Positions 1 through 8,699 of a stretch of 64,000 nucleotides of DNA are shown piece by piece. Within the stretch, counting starts at the first letter, position 1; every line of letters begins with the position of its first letter. The notes under the pieces are model-generated. The model saw nothing but the letters and a program-made list of their open reading frames with translations. It ran no database searches and was not told where the DNA came from. Source of the stretch: Bradyrhizobium sp. LTSP849 (GTDB lineage: Bacteria > Pseudomonadota > Alphaproteobacteria > Rhizobiales > Xanthobacteraceae). The position numbers were made by a program, and so were the translations under genes. Location: contig NZ_JYMR01000039.1 in NCBI RefSeq assembly GCF_000938255.1, positions 78,189 through 142,188 of the forward strand. The letters run 5' to 3'.

Positions 1-758
1 GGATCGGCACGCCACTGTTTCACCGCTCGACCCGGCAATTGCGGCTGACCGACGCCGGCCAGCGCTATGTGCATCGCGCGCGCGGCGTCGTCACAGATGC
101 CACCGATCTGCTCTCGCGCATGGGCGAGAAGGGCCACGACCTCGTCGATCATCTCCGCATCAAGGCGCCGACTTCGCTGACCGTGGCGCGGCTTGCCGAT
201 GCCTTCAGCGCCTTCCAGACCCAGAACCCGCGGCTGAAGCTCGAGATCGTGCTGATCGATCGCCCGGTCGATCCGGTGACCGAGGGCTTCGACATCGCCA
301 TCGGCGCCTTCCCTCACTCCTTCGGCGGTGTCGTCGACGAGCCCTTGTGCGTGTTGAAGCGGCTGCTGTGCGCCTCGCCCGCCTATCTGGAGAAGCACGG
401 CACGCCAAAGCATCCGCGCGATCTCGTCGAGCACCGCTGCCTCAGCTTCCTGCCGACCGGCCCCGAATGGATCTTTGACGGGCCACGCGGCCGCATCAGC
501 ATCCAGGTCAGCCCGCTGCTCTCCTCCAACGAAGGACATGTGTTGGCGCGCAGCGCGATCGCCGGCAACGGCATCGCGCTGATGTCACATTATCTCGTGG
601 CCGATGCTTTGCGCGACGGCACGCTGAAGCCCGTGCTGCGCGATTTTCCAATTCCGGAATTGTGGGTGAAGGCCGCCATCCCCGAGCGGCGGCGCAACGC
701 GGCCGCGGTGCAAGCGCTGCTGACACTGCTCAAGACGTCACTCGCATCGTCGCTGTAA
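1..758 (+). CDS. LysR-family transcriptional regulator, C-terminal part (5' end outside window)
   Basis: The open frame runs in from the window edge. The first readable codons give the end of a LysR winged helix (GTPLFHRSTRQLRLTDAG), followed by the linker and a LysR substrate-binding domain of about 200 residues that ends at a TAA. The frame is open upstream of the first possible start (TTG at 39), so the true start is outside the window. It is convergent with the crotonase gene that ends 11 bases downstream on the other strand, so its target cannot be inferred from this side. The family assignment is firm; the effector and regulon are unknown. Confidence 0.9.
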   Translation, partial: IGTPLFHRSTRQLRLTDAGQRYVHRARGVVTDATDLLSRMGEKGHDLVDHLRIKAPTSLTVARLADAFSAFQTQNPRLKLEIVLIDRPVDPVTEGFDIAIGAFPHSFGGVVDEPLCVLKRLLCASPAYLEKHGTPKHPRDLVEHRCLSFLPTGPEWIFDGPRGRISIQVSPLLSSNEGHVLARSAIAGNGIALMSHYLVADALRDGTLKPVLRDFPIPELWVKAAIPERRRNAAAVQALLTLLKTSLASSL

Positions 759-768
759 GGCTTGTCGC

Positions 769-1596
769 TCAGCCTTTGCCACCACCCCAATTGCCCGCAC
801 GCTTCTCGGCGAACGACGCCAGCCCTTCCGCCGCCTCCGCACTCTGCCGCTTCAGCGAATGCAGCTGTACGAGCCGCCCATAGGCCGCATCATCCACGGC
901 CATCCCGCCGAACGAGCTTTCCAGTGCAAGCCGCTTGGTCTCGTCCATCGCCTCCGGCCCATTGGCAAGCAGCTGCTCGACCACTTTCGCGCCGGCGGCC
1001 TCCAGCTCGGCGAGCGGCACCACCTCATGCACGAGGCCGATGCGGCGGGCGTCCTCCGCGCCAAAGCGTTCGCCGGTCAGCGCGTAACGGCGGACTTGCC
1101 GTACACTAATGGCGTCGCAGAGCTGCGGAATGATGATCGCGGCGGTCAGGCCCCAGCGTACCTCGGTGATCGAGAACAGGGCGTTGTCGGCCGCAATCAC
1201 GACGTCGCATGCCGCAATCACGCCGGTGCCGCCGCCAAAACAGCCGCCCTGCACCAGCGCCACCGTCGGGATCGGCAAGGTATTGAGCCGCTGCACCGCC
1301 TCGAAGGTCGCCCGGGACGCCGCCTCGTTGGCATCAGTCGATTGCGGCCGCACGCCGTTGATCCATTTGAGGTCGGCGCCGGCCTGAAAATGCTTGCCGT
1401 TGCCCCTGAGCACCACAACGCGGAGATTGGGCTTTTGGCCGAGTTCATCCATCGCCGCGAGCACGCCGGCGATCAGCGCACCGTCATAGGCGTTGTTGAC
1501 CTCCGGCCGGTTCAACGTGACGGTCGCGACACCACGTGCGTCGAGGGTCCACAGGACGGGGCTGGCGGTCATCGGCGATCCTCCGGTCATACTCAT
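769..1596 (-). CDS. Enoyl-CoA hydratase/isomerase family protein (LiuC-like)
   Basis: A 275-residue crotonase-fold protein, a normal length for the family. The oxyanion-hole segments are visible (HFQAGADLKW near residue 70 and GGCFGGGTGV near 120), followed by SITEVRWGL, whose Glu matches the second catalytic glutamate of enoyl-CoA hydratases. The first catalytic Glu position is occupied by Gly/Thr, as in bacterial methylglutaconyl-CoA hydratase-like (LiuC) members. It probably hydrates or isomerises a branched acyl-CoA, but the substrate is not determined by sequence. Met9 at 1572 is an alternative start. The next gene upstream is divergent (ketopantoate reductase). Confidence 0.85.
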   Translation of the reverse strand: MSMTGGSPMTASPVLWTLDARGVATVTLNRPEVNNAYDGALIAGVLAAMDELGQKPNLRVVVLRGNGKHFQAGADLKWINGVRPQSTDANEAASRATFEAVQRLNTLPIPTVALVQGGCFGGGTGVIAACDVVIAADNALFSITEVRWGLTAAIIIPQLCDAISVRQVRRYALTGERFGAEDARRIGLVHEVVPLAELEAAGAKVVEQLLANGPEAMDETKRLALESSFGGMAVDDAAYGRLVQLHSLKRQSAEAAEGLASFAEKRAGNWGGGKG

Positions 1597-1731
1597 TGCC
1601 GCGCACTATGGCCGAGGCCACTGAACTTGATCCATATCTTTCCGGCGTGGGGCGGCCGCGCCCATCGCATGGCGGGTTGTGCCATGGTGGCGCCGGGCGG
1701 CAGCCAGGGAATTAGGGACGGGACACTACAT

Positions 1732-2706
1732 ATGCGTATCTGCATCTTCGGCTCCGGCGCTGTCGGAAGCCATCTCGCGGTCAGGCTCGCGCGCGCCGGC
1801 CACGAGGTCTCGTGCGTGATGCGGGGAGCACATCTCGAGGCGGTCCGCGCCAACGGCCTCAAGCTCCGCGTCGGCGAATCCGAGGTAAGCGCCAAGGTGA
1901 ACGCCACCGGCGACCCGGCCCAGCTCGGTCCGCAGGACGTGGTGATCTCTACGCTGAAGGCCACCGCGCTTCAGGGGCTGGTTTCCAGCATAAAGCCGCT
2001 GCTGCAAGACGACACCGCGATCGTGTTTGCGCAAAACGGCATTCCCTGGTGGTACGGGATCGGCCTGCCGCCACGACACCCGACGCCCCCTGACATATCG
2101 TTCCTCGATCCGGGCGGGCGCCTGCGCGCCTGCATCCCGAAGGAACGGATCATCGGCGGCGTGATCTTCTCCTCCAACGAGGTGGTCGCGCCCGGCGTGG
2201 TGCAGAACCTGACGCCGGACCGCAACCGCCTGCTGATCGGCGAATGCGACGACCGCAATTGCGAGCGCATCACAAAGCTTCGCGGCGTCCTGAATGACGC
2301 GCGGCTGGAATCGCCGCCGGTCGCCGAGATCCGCGAGGCGATCTGGTCAAAGCTGCTGACCAACATGTCGCTGTCGGTGCTGTGCCTGCTCACCGGCCAA
2401 ACCGCGCGCGGCGTGCGCGACGACGCCGCCTTTGCCGAAGTGATTCCGCGCATGCTCAACGAGGCCAACGACATCGCGCAGCACTTCATCCCCGAGGTCA
2501 AGCGCGTGACCCGCAGCGGCCCTGCCCCCAACCACAAACCATCGCTGCTCCAGGATTACGAGCTCGGCCGCGCCATGGAGATCGACGTGCTGGTGAGGGC
2601 GCCCGCTGCGTTTGCGCGCACCGCCGGCCTGTCGACGCCGACGCTCGACCTGATCGCCGCGCTCGCGATCCAGAAAGCGCGCGACAAGGGACTTTATTCC
2701 GCGTGA
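1732..2706 (+). CDS. 2-dehydropantoate 2-reductase family protein (ApbA/PanE type)
   Basis: A 324-residue protein. It opens with a Rossmann NAD(P)-binding loop GSGAVG at residues 7-12. Family residues follow: the QNG asparagine at 102 and the catalytic lysine K207 in IWSKLLTNM, then a C-terminal helical domain. The family reduces ketopantoate to pantoate with NADPH, but many soil bacteria carry several paralogues with other 2-keto-acid substrates. A second paralogue lies at 29319-30323, so this copy need not be the biosynthetic enzyme. The ATG at 1732 is chosen because the glycine-rich loop then starts at residue 7; the frame is open far upstream but that part does not resemble the family. 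Confidence 0.85.
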   Translation: MRICIFGSGAVGSHLAVRLARAGHEVSCVMRGAHLEAVRANGLKLRVGESEVSAKVNATGDPAQLGPQDVVISTLKATALQGLVSSIKPLLQDDTAIVFAQNGIPWWYGIGLPPRHPTPPDISFLDPGGRLRACIPKERIIGGVIFSSNEVVAPGVVQNLTPDRNRLLIGECDDRNCERITKLRGVLNDARLESPPVAEIREAIWSKLLTNMSLSVLCLLTGQTARGVRDDAAFAEVIPRMLNEANDIAQHFIPEVKRVTRSGPAPNHKPSLLQDYELGRAMEIDVLVRAPAAFARTAGLSTPTLDLIAALAIQKARDKGLYSA

Positions 2707-2709
2707 ATT

Positions 2710-3387
2710 TCAGACGAGTTCGTCGATCCAGGCGGTGAGCGCGTCGAGCACCTCGGCGAGGGCCTCTTCGTTGGTGCGGCCTGACTTTTTGAGCACCGCG
2801 AAGGAGTGATCGCCGCCAGCGATCTCGTGCAGCGTCGCCTTCGTCCCGAGCGCCGCGATCACAGGCTTGAGGAGGCCGAGATCGGCAAGCCCGTCGCGCG
2901 TGCCTTGCAGGAACAGCATGGGGATATCGACATGCGCGAGATGCTCGGCGCGTTCCGTCGACGGCTTTTTGTCGGCATGCAGGGGAAAGCCGAGGAAGGC
3001 GAGCCCTTTTACACCCGGCAGCGGCGCCTTGGATTGCGCCTGCGACGTCATGCGTCCGCCAAAGGACTTGCCTCCGGCGACGAGCTTCAATCCGGGACAC
3101 AATCGCGCCGCCTCCTCGACCGCCGCGCGGATCGTGGCGTGCGCGACAGCCGGCGCGTCGGGACGCCCCTGTTTCTTTTCCATGTAAGAGAAATTGAAGC
3201 GGAACGTGGCGATGCCGCGCTCTGCGAGTCCCTCCGCAATCTTGTCCATGGAGGCATGCCGCATTCCTGCGCCGGCACCATGCGCCAGAACGTAGCAGGC
3301 GCGCGCATTGTCAGGCTGCATCAGGATCGCCGAGACCGTGCCGATGCGCTCGATGTCGAGCTTGAGCTCTTGAGTTTTGACAGCCAC
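2710..3387 (-). CDS. Alpha/beta hydrolase (dienelactone hydrolase / KANL3-Tex30-like)
   Basis: About 225 residues with a compact alpha/beta-hydrolase fold. The oxyanion strand LAHGAGAGM is followed by the nucleophile elbow GGKSFGGRM (Ser108), GTRDGLAD (Asp165) and GGDHSF (His194), numbered from the GTG at 3387. That GTG has GGGA about nine bases upstream. A TTG two codons earlier (3393) is also possible but poorly spaced. The protein has no signal peptide, so it should be cytosolic. The family contains uncharacterised hydrolases acting on small esters or amides. It is convergent with the ketopantoate reductase, with only three bases between the stops. Confidence 0.8.
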   Translation of the reverse strand: MAVKTQELKLDIERIGTVSAILMQPDNARACYVLAHGAGAGMRHASMDKIAEGLAERGIATFRFNFSYMEKKQGRPDAPAVAHATIRAAVEEAARLCPGLKLVAGGKSFGGRMTSQAQSKAPLPGVKGLAFLGFPLHADKKPSTERAEHLAHVDIPMLFLQGTRDGLADLGLLKPVIAALGTKATLHEIAGGDHSFAVLKKSGRTNEEALAEVLDALTAWIDELV

Positions 3388-3512
3388 AATCAATCATCCC
3401 GACAGACGCCACTCCGGCCGCCTTGGTAGCGTCACCGGCGCAGCCTGAAAACACAATAATTGCCACGGCCGGCTGGCCTACCAAGCTGGCAACCGCATCA
3501 ACCGAGGTGATC

Positions 3513-4658
3513 ATGTCCTATCGCTCCTCCTGGATGACCGAAGAGCTCGATGTCTTCCGCGACCAGTTCCGCAAATATCTCGCCAAGGACCTGGCGCCCC
3601 ATGCCGAAACATGGCGCGAGCAGAAGATGGTCGACCGCTTCGCCTGGCGCGGGCTCGGCGAGATGGGCGCACTGCTGACCAGCGTGCCGGAGGAATATGG
3701 CGGGTTAGGCGCGACTTTCGCCTATGAGGCGGCGGTGCTGGAAGATCTCGAGAGCACGGTGCCGGAAATGACAACCGGCGTCTCCGTGCACAGCGCCATC
3801 GTCGCCCACTACATCCTCAACTACGGCTCGGAGGAGCAGAAGAAGCGCTGGCTGCCGAAGATGGCGTCGGGCGAGATAGTCGGCGCCATCGCCATGACCG
3901 AACCCGGCACCGGCTCGGATCTGCAAGCGGTGAAGACCACGGCCAAGAAACAGGGCAATTCCTACGTCATCAACGGCCAGAAAACCTTCATCACCAACGG
4001 CCAGGCCGCGGATCTCGTCATCGTCGTGGCCCGCACCGGCGATGTCGGCGCCAAGGGCATCTCGCTGATCGCGGTCGAGACTGCGGACGCGGACGGCTAC
4101 AAGCGCGGGCGCAACCTCGACAAGATCGGCCTGCATGCCTCAGATACGTCGGAGCTGTTCTTCGACAATGTCACCGTGCCTCCGGAAAACCTGCTCGGCA
4201 AGGAAGAAGGCCAGGGCTTTGCCCAGCTGATGCAGCAATTGCCGCAGGAGCGGCTGTCGCTCGCGGTCGGCGCCGTCGCCTCGATGGAGCGCGCGATCAA
4301 ACTCACCACCGAGTACACCAAGGAACGAAAGGCCTTCGGCAAGCCGCTGCTGGACTTTCAAAACACCGCCTTCACGCTCGCCGAGCGCAAGACCGAAGCG
4401 ATGATCGCGCGCGTCTTCGTCGACTGGTGCATCGAGCGCCTGATCGCAAAAGACCTCGACACCGTCACCGCCTCGATGGCGAAATACTGGTGCTCCGACA
4501 AGCAGGTCCAGACCGCCGACGAATGCCTCCAGTTGTTCGGCGGCTACGGCTACATGCAAGAATATCCGATCTCGCGCATCTTCATCGATTCCCGCATCCA
4601 GAAGATCTATGGCGGCACCAACGAGATCATGAAGCTGTTGATTGCGAGGTCGCTGTGA
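3513..4658 (+). CDS. Acyl-CoA dehydrogenase, long-chain/isovaleryl type active site
   Basis: A 381-residue FAD-dependent acyl-CoA dehydrogenase with all three domains. It has AMTEPGTGSD near 127-136 (flavin contacts), GQKTFITNG near 155-163 and the signature LFGGYGYMQEYP near 341-352. The usual catalytic Glu of medium-chain enzymes (the YEGT motif) is Gly367 here (IYGGTNEIMK). A candidate base, Glu246, sits in LPQERLSLA in helix G, as in long-chain and isovaleryl-CoA dehydrogenases. It likely oxidises a long or branched acyl-CoA and passes electrons to ETF. The ATG at 3513 gives the normal family length; the upstream in-frame extension does not look like the family. Confidence 0.9.
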   Translation: MSYRSSWMTEELDVFRDQFRKYLAKDLAPHAETWREQKMVDRFAWRGLGEMGALLTSVPEEYGGLGATFAYEAAVLEDLESTVPEMTTGVSVHSAIVAHYILNYGSEEQKKRWLPKMASGEIVGAIAMTEPGTGSDLQAVKTTAKKQGNSYVINGQKTFITNGQAADLVIVVARTGDVGAKGISLIAVETADADGYKRGRNLDKIGLHASDTSELFFDNVTVPPENLLGKEEGQGFAQLMQQLPQERLSLAVGAVASMERAIKLTTEYTKERKAFGKPLLDFQNTAFTLAERKTEAMIARVFVDWCIERLIAKDLDTVTASMAKYWCSDKQVQTADECLQLFGGYGYMQEYPISRIFIDSRIQKIYGGTNEIMKLLIARSL

Positions 4659-4714
4659 GGCGCTTTACCTCAGGCGAAAGGCGCTTGAGGCAATATTGCT
4701 TCCACGAAAGCACT

Positions 4715-4840
4715 GTCGTCCCGGCGAAGGCCGGGACCCATAACCACAGGGAGAAGTTTGGCCAAGACTAGTGGTTCGGTACTCCTATCTTTCGCGATTG
4801 ATAGATCACGCGGTATGGGTCCCGGCCTTCGCCGGGACGA
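4715..4840. repeat. Palindromic intergenic repeat, family A (two inverted 28-base arms)
   Basis: The arm at 4715-4742 (GTCGTCCCGGCGAAGGCCGG and onward) is repeated as its exact reverse complement at 4813-4840, separated by about 70 bases. The same arm pair occurs at 31418-31537, and a diverged single arm at 41434-41463. It lies between the acyl-CoA dehydrogenase and the AraC gene and contains no convincing ORF. This type of REP-like element is common between genes in Bradyrhizobium. The outermost bases could fold into a long hairpin and attenuate read-through. Confidence 0.85.
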
Positions 4841-4893
4841 CGAGCGGACATCGGGGCGACGGCGTTGCCACAAGCCGTTTCACGCAATCTCCC

Positions 4894-5874
4894 TCACCGG
4901 CTGCGCCAATCCCGCGGCCGGCAGCCGAAGCGCTGCTTGAAGCGCCGCGCGAAGTGGGAGAGATCGGAAAAGCCCCAATCGAACGCGATCGCGCCGATCC
5001 CGCGGGCGTCCAGGGCCGGATCCTTCAGATCGGCCGCCGCGCCCACGAGGCGGCGATCCATCACATAGTCCGAAAACGTTGTGCCGGAGCGCTCGAACAG
5101 CTTGTGGACATAGCGCTCGCTGATGCCGACGGCGCCGGCGACCGCCGCGACCGTCAGTCCCGGCTCGCGCAGCCGCTCGTGAATGGCGCGGCGCAGCGCC
5201 AGCACGGTGGCGTCCGCGAAGCTTGCGGCTTCCGACGTCTGCGCCCGCGAGCGGCGCGACAGGCTGAGCGCAACGAGATCGAGCAGCACGTCGAACAGCC
5301 GAACGCTATCCTCTTCCGCCATCCGCAACGCGCCGGCGTTCAGGGAGCGCGCCGTCTCGACGATGAGATGACCGACATAAGGATCGTCGGACACGCGCTC
5401 GGCCCTGAAATCGAATGACGGCGGCAGCCGATCGCGCAAGGCACGCGAGGGCACCCAGAACGAAGCGACCTCCAGCGTCGGACCGCGATCATGCAACAGT
5501 GTCACCTCGCGGTCGCTGTCGACGATGCCGACCTGGCCCCGCGACAGGCTGACTTCGCGCCCATCCTGGAGCATGCGGCAGCGCCCCGCGAGCTTGAAGT
5601 TGAGATAGAAGCAGCTCTCGCGCGACGCCGCGATATCGGCACGCGAACGATTGACGGTGTGCTCGGGAAACATCACCCGGTTGATCGCGCCGGCGCCCAG
5701 CCCGATCGTCTCCACCTTGGCCGGGAAGCGTGACGTCGTCGCCGATTCCGGCGTCAGGTTCATGAAGGCCTGGCAGATCGCCTCACGGTAATAAGAAAAC
5801 TGTTCGTCCGGCCGCGTCTCCGCGGTGTTCCAGATGACGTACCGCGGCCGGCTTGTGGGATTGACCTGCTCCAT
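4894..5874 (-). CDS. AraC-family transcriptional regulator
   Basis: A 326-residue regulator. The N-terminal ~200 residues resemble the AraC-binding-like (cupin) effector domain. The C-terminal ~100 residues carry two helix-turn-helix units: GLTVAAVAGAVGISERYVHK, then AIAFDWGFSDLSHFARRFKQ, the classic AraC/XylS signature. The ATG at 5874 is preferred; the upstream in-frame extension is unlike the family and overlaps the promoter region. It is divergent from an alpha/beta hydrolase gene at 6033. The shared 158-base intergenic region has three phased direct repeats that could be its operator. It probably activates the hydrolase gene, its own gene, or both. Confidence 0.88.
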   Translation of the reverse strand: MEQVNPTSRPRYVIWNTAETRPDEQFSYYREAICQAFMNLTPESATTSRFPAKVETIGLGAGAINRVMFPEHTVNRSRADIAASRESCFYLNFKLAGRCRMLQDGREVSLSRGQVGIVDSDREVTLLHDRGPTLEVASFWVPSRALRDRLPPSFDFRAERVSDDPYVGHLIVETARSLNAGALRMAEEDSVRLFDVLLDLVALSLSRRSRAQTSEAASFADATVLALRRAIHERLREPGLTVAAVAGAVGISERYVHKLFERSGTTFSDYVMDRRLVGAAADLKDPALDARGIGAIAFDWGFSDLSHFARRFKQRFGCRPRDWRSR

Positions 5875-5950
5875 CGGTTCACTCCGAGACCAATCCGGTT
5901 CACTCCCAGCCAAGCGGCAAATGGCCAGCCGGTTCACACTTCGCACAACA
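5875..5950. promoter_or_regulatory. Three direct repeats CGGTTCAC, candidate AraC operator
   Basis: The octamer CGGTTCAC occurs at 5875, 5896 and 5940 in the same orientation (followed by TCC, TCC and ACT). The spacings of 21 and 44 bases are close to two and four helical turns, which would place all copies on one DNA face, as expected for AraC-type dimers. The first copy abuts the AraC start codon. The operator role is inferred. Confidence 0.5.
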
Positions 5951-6032
5951 AGAATTGTCCGCCGCGCCTCGCGAGCGCCGCAAAGGACCCAATTCATGCC
6001 GATCTAACCACATCCTGCGGAGGAGCCACAAC

Positions 6033-6758
6033 ATGTCGACCTACGTTCTCGTTCACGGCGCCTGGCACACCGGCGCCGAGCTTGAGCCGGTCGCGGCACC
6101 GATCCGCGCCGCCGGCCATCAGGTCTACCTCCCGACGATCAGCGGCAATCGCCCGGGCGACGCCAAGACCACGGGGCTGAAGGAAGCGATCCAGTCGATC
6201 GCCGACTATCTCGCCGAGAACAATCTGACGGATGTGATCCTGCTCGGCCATTCCTATGGCGGCATGGTCATCACTGGCGTCGCCGACCTTGTGCCTGAGC
6301 GCATCCGCCGCCTCGTCTACTGGAACGCCTTCGTCCCCAACAATGGCGAGTCGCTCAACGACATGGTGCCGCCGCACTATATCGGGCTGTTCGACATGAT
6401 CGCGGCCGAGCGCGGCGATGGTTCGGTGGTGCTGCCTTTCCCGATCTGGCGCGAGGCCTTCATCAACGATGCCGATCTCGAGACGGCGCAGCGCGCCTAT
6501 GACATCCTCAATCCGCATCCGCTGAAGACCTTCAGCGACAAGATCGCACTCAAGGCCAACCCGGCCGAGACGCCGCTCGCTAAATCCTACATCAACTGCA
6601 CCGAAGATACCGCGCTGCCGCACAGCTACGCCTGGCATCCGCGGCTCTCCGAGAAGCTCGGCCTATTCCGCCTGGTGCAGGTGGCGGGAAGCCATGAGCT
6701 GTGCTTCTCCAATCCGGCACGCCTTGCCAAGGCGATCATGGAGGCGGGGCGAGACTGA
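6033..6758 (+). CDS. Alpha/beta hydrolase (salicylate-esterase / hydroxynitrile-lyase-like family)
   Basis: A 241-residue protein that opens directly with YVLVHGAWHTG, the oxyanion-hole strand typical of the plant MES/HNL-like bacterial esterases. It continues with GHSYGGM (nucleophile Ser near residue 79) and ends with a catalytic His in VAGSHELCFS. No signal peptide is seen. The ATG at 6033 has a strong GGAGGA Shine-Dalgarno at 6018-6025. It is divergent from the AraC gene and probably controlled by it. The likely reaction is hydrolysis of a small ester; the substrate is unknown. The next gene on the right (LysR) is convergent. Confidence 0.85.
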   Translation: MSTYVLVHGAWHTGAELEPVAAPIRAAGHQVYLPTISGNRPGDAKTTGLKEAIQSIADYLAENNLTDVILLGHSYGGMVITGVADLVPERIRRLVYWNAFVPNNGESLNDMVPPHYIGLFDMIAAERGDGSVVLPFPIWREAFINDADLETAQRAYDILNPHPLKTFSDKIALKANPAETPLAKSYINCTEDTALPHSYAWHPRLSEKLGLFRLVQVAGSHELCFSNPARLAKAIMEAGRD

Positions 6759-6800
6759 CCGCCGCATCCGAAGCTTCGATCGCGCGGTCGCTGTCGTCAG

Positions 6801-7685
6801 CTATCTCATCCGCTTGTCGGCAGCGACAAAGTCGATAAAGGTCCTCACCTTCGCGGAGAGATATTTGCGGCTGGGATAGACCGCGAACAGGCGACCTTCG
6901 AAGATGATGTCGTCGGGCAGGATGAGCACGAGACGTCCGGCAGCGATGTCCTCAGTGACCAGCCATTTCGGCAGGAAGGCGAGACCCATGCCTTCCAGCG
7001 CGGCCATGTGCAGCAACGTTTCGTTGCCGCTGCGCAGGACTGGTTTGAGCTTGACGGTCTCGACGGTACCATTCCTGTTTAGGGAGAGGCTCTCTCCCGG
7101 ATAAAGCGCATAGTGCAAAAAGGCCTGACCGGCGAGGTCGGCCGGCTTGGTCGGATGCCCGACACGATCGAGATAGGCGGGTGCGGCGACCATGTAGAAG
7201 GCGACCTTGGTGATCGGCCGCGCGATCAACGCCTCGTCGGGCGCGCCGGTTGCGCGCAGCGCGAGATCGAATCCCTCCTCGACCAGATTGACCAGACGCC
7301 CGCTGAGATCGACGTCCAGACACACCTCCGGGTAGCGCGCCTGATAATCGGCCAGCACCCCCGCGAACATCGCGTTCGCCATCCACACCGGCGCGGTCAG
7401 CCGCAGCGTGCCGCGCGGAACGACGGTCGCCTTGCTGACGGCGGCTTCGACCTCGTCGAGCGAATCCAGCATCTGGCGCGCCTGCTCGAAATACAGCGTG
7501 CCGCTCTCGCTCAGGCTGACGCGGCGGCTGGTCCGGTTGAGCAATCGCGTGCCCAGCCGCTTCTCGAGCTGCATCACGTGCTTGCTCGCCATCGCCGGCG
7601 AGATGCGCAGGCGCTCCGCCGCGGCCGCAAAGCTCTTCAGCTCGGCGACCAGGCAAAACACCCTCATGCTGACCAGGGAGTCCAT
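6801..7685 (-). CDS. LysR-family transcriptional regulator
   Basis: A 294-residue full-length LysR protein. The winged helix-turn-helix lies at about residues 1-60 (MRVFCLVAELKSFAAAAERL and RISPAMASKHVMQLEKRLGT). The co-inducer domain spans roughly 90-290. The sequence is close to the CrgA/DmlR-like branch that often controls small redox or quinone genes. It is divergent from the DoxX-DsrE-TlpA-like cluster starting at 7790, with about 100 bases between, which is the usual arrangement for a LysR regulator and its target. A short dyad (GATCAT near 7688 and ATGATC near 7730) lies in that gap. Confidence 0.9.
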   Translation of the reverse strand: MDSLVSMRVFCLVAELKSFAAAAERLRISPAMASKHVMQLEKRLGTRLLNRTSRRVSLSESGTLYFEQARQMLDSLDEVEAAVSKATVVPRGTLRLTAPVWMANAMFAGVLADYQARYPEVCLDVDLSGRLVNLVEEGFDLALRATGAPDEALIARPITKVAFYMVAAPAYLDRVGHPTKPADLAGQAFLHYALYPGESLSLNRNGTVETVKLKPVLRSGNETLLHMAALEGMGLAFLPKWLVTEDIAAGRLVLILPDDIIFEGRLFAVYPSRKYLSAKVRTFIDFVAADKRMR

Positions 7686-7789
7686 AAGATCATCAACATC
7701 CAGGAAAGGAACCTATCCCAGAAGACATAATGATCAAAAATGGAGAAACTATCAAATGGTGGCAACCCCTCGTTCCACGGAGAACCACC

Positions 7790-8218
7790 ATGTCGACCAC
7801 TGCCCTTGAAACCGCCGCCCCGGGCCGGACCCTTCGCATCGGCCTCTGGGTCGCACAAGGTCTGATCTTCTTCGTGTTCACCTTCGCGGGGCTGGTCAAG
7901 CTGCTGACGCCGATTCCGCAGCTTGCCGCGATGATGCCGTGGACGGGCGAGCACTCCGAAGCCTTCGTTCGAATCATCGGGCTGATCGATCTCGCCGGCG
8001 GGATCGGCATCCTGCTGCCGGCGCTGACGCGCATCCTGCCGCGGTTGACGGTGCTGGCAGCGCTGGGCTGTACGGTGTTGCAGGTGTTTGCGATCGTCTT
8101 CCATGTCTCGCGCGGCGAGGCTGTCGTCACGCCGCTCAATTTGGTCCTGCTCGCGCTCGCCGTCTTCGTGTTGTGGGGACGTGGTCGCAAGGCGCCGATC
8201 GCGCCACGGCAACTCTGA
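7790..8218 (+). CDS. DoxX-family membrane protein
   Basis: A 142-residue protein with four predicted transmembrane helices (LWVAQGLIFFVFTFAGLVKL, the RIIGLIDLAGGIGILLPAL segment, VLAALGCTVLQVFAIVFHV and PLNLVLLALAVFVLW), the DoxX layout. An ATG further upstream in frame (7730) would add a 20-residue polar tail; the ATG at 7790 is preferred because CGGAGAA lies just upstream and the first helix then starts near residue 20. DoxX proteins are inner-membrane proteins linked to quinone or thiol redox functions. It is the first gene of a cluster with DsrE-like and thioredoxin-like exported proteins and is divergent from a LysR gene. Confidence 0.85.
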   Translation: MSTTALETAAPGRTLRIGLWVAQGLIFFVFTFAGLVKLLTPIPQLAAMMPWTGEHSEAFVRIIGLIDLAGGIGILLPALTRILPRLTVLAALGCTVLQVFAIVFHVSRGEAVVTPLNLVLLALAVFVLWGRGRKAPIAPRQL

Positions 8219-8237
8219 CCGGCAGGGCGCTGCCGCC

Positions 8238-8699
8238 ATGCACTCTCTCAATGGATGGTCTCGCAGGGGCCTGCTCGCCGGTGCCACGATCCTCACGGCA
8301 GGCGGCCCCGCCACCGCCAAGGACGATCGTCTCGTCGACGGCGTCGTAATCCTGATCGACAGCAACGAGCCCTATGTGATGGGACACGCAATCAGCTACT
8401 CGGCCAATCTTGCAAAGCACTTTGCCGACAAGGGCGCGAAATTGTTGATCGAGGTCGTCGCCAACGGCAAGGGCATCGAAGTGTTTCGCGCGGACAAGAC
8501 CACGCTGATCGAGCCGCTCGCGACACTGCGTCAGTCGCTGCCAAATCTCACCTACAGCATGTGCGCATCGTCAAAGGCGATCGCGGAAGCCAGGGAACAG
8601 GTCTCGATCCCGCTGATATCAGGCGCGAGCCTCGTCCCCTTCGGCATCGGGCGGGTTGTCGATCTGCAACTGAAGGGCTGGGCCTATATCCATGCGTGA
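8238..8699 (+). CDS. DsrE/DsrF-like protein with Tat-type signal
   Basis: A 153-residue protein. Residues 1-28 form a twin-arginine-like leader (SRRGLLAGATILTAGG followed by ATA). The rest is a DsrE-like alpha/beta domain (VVILIDSNEPYVMGHAIS, then LLIEVVANGKGIEVF) with a single cysteine, Cys109 in TYSMCASSKAI, at the position of the sulfur-carrying Cys of this family. DsrE-type proteins shuttle sulfane sulfur. Export of such a domain with a DoxX and a thioredoxin-like partner suggests periplasmic thiol or sulfur chemistry, which is inference. Its stop overlaps the start of the next gene by eight bases. Confidence 0.8.
   Translation: MHSLNGWSRRGLLAGATILTAGGPATAKDDRLVDGVVILIDSNEPYVMGHAISYSANLAKHFADKGAKLLIEVVANGKGIEVFRADKTTLIEPLATLRQSLPNLTYSMCASSKAIAEAREQVSIPLISGASLVPFGIGRVVDLQLKGWAYIHA

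Noticed and set aside
859..1731. A long N-terminal extension of the ketopantoate reductase frame
   Set aside because: It is antisense to the crotonase gene; the Rossmann loop requires the start at 1732.
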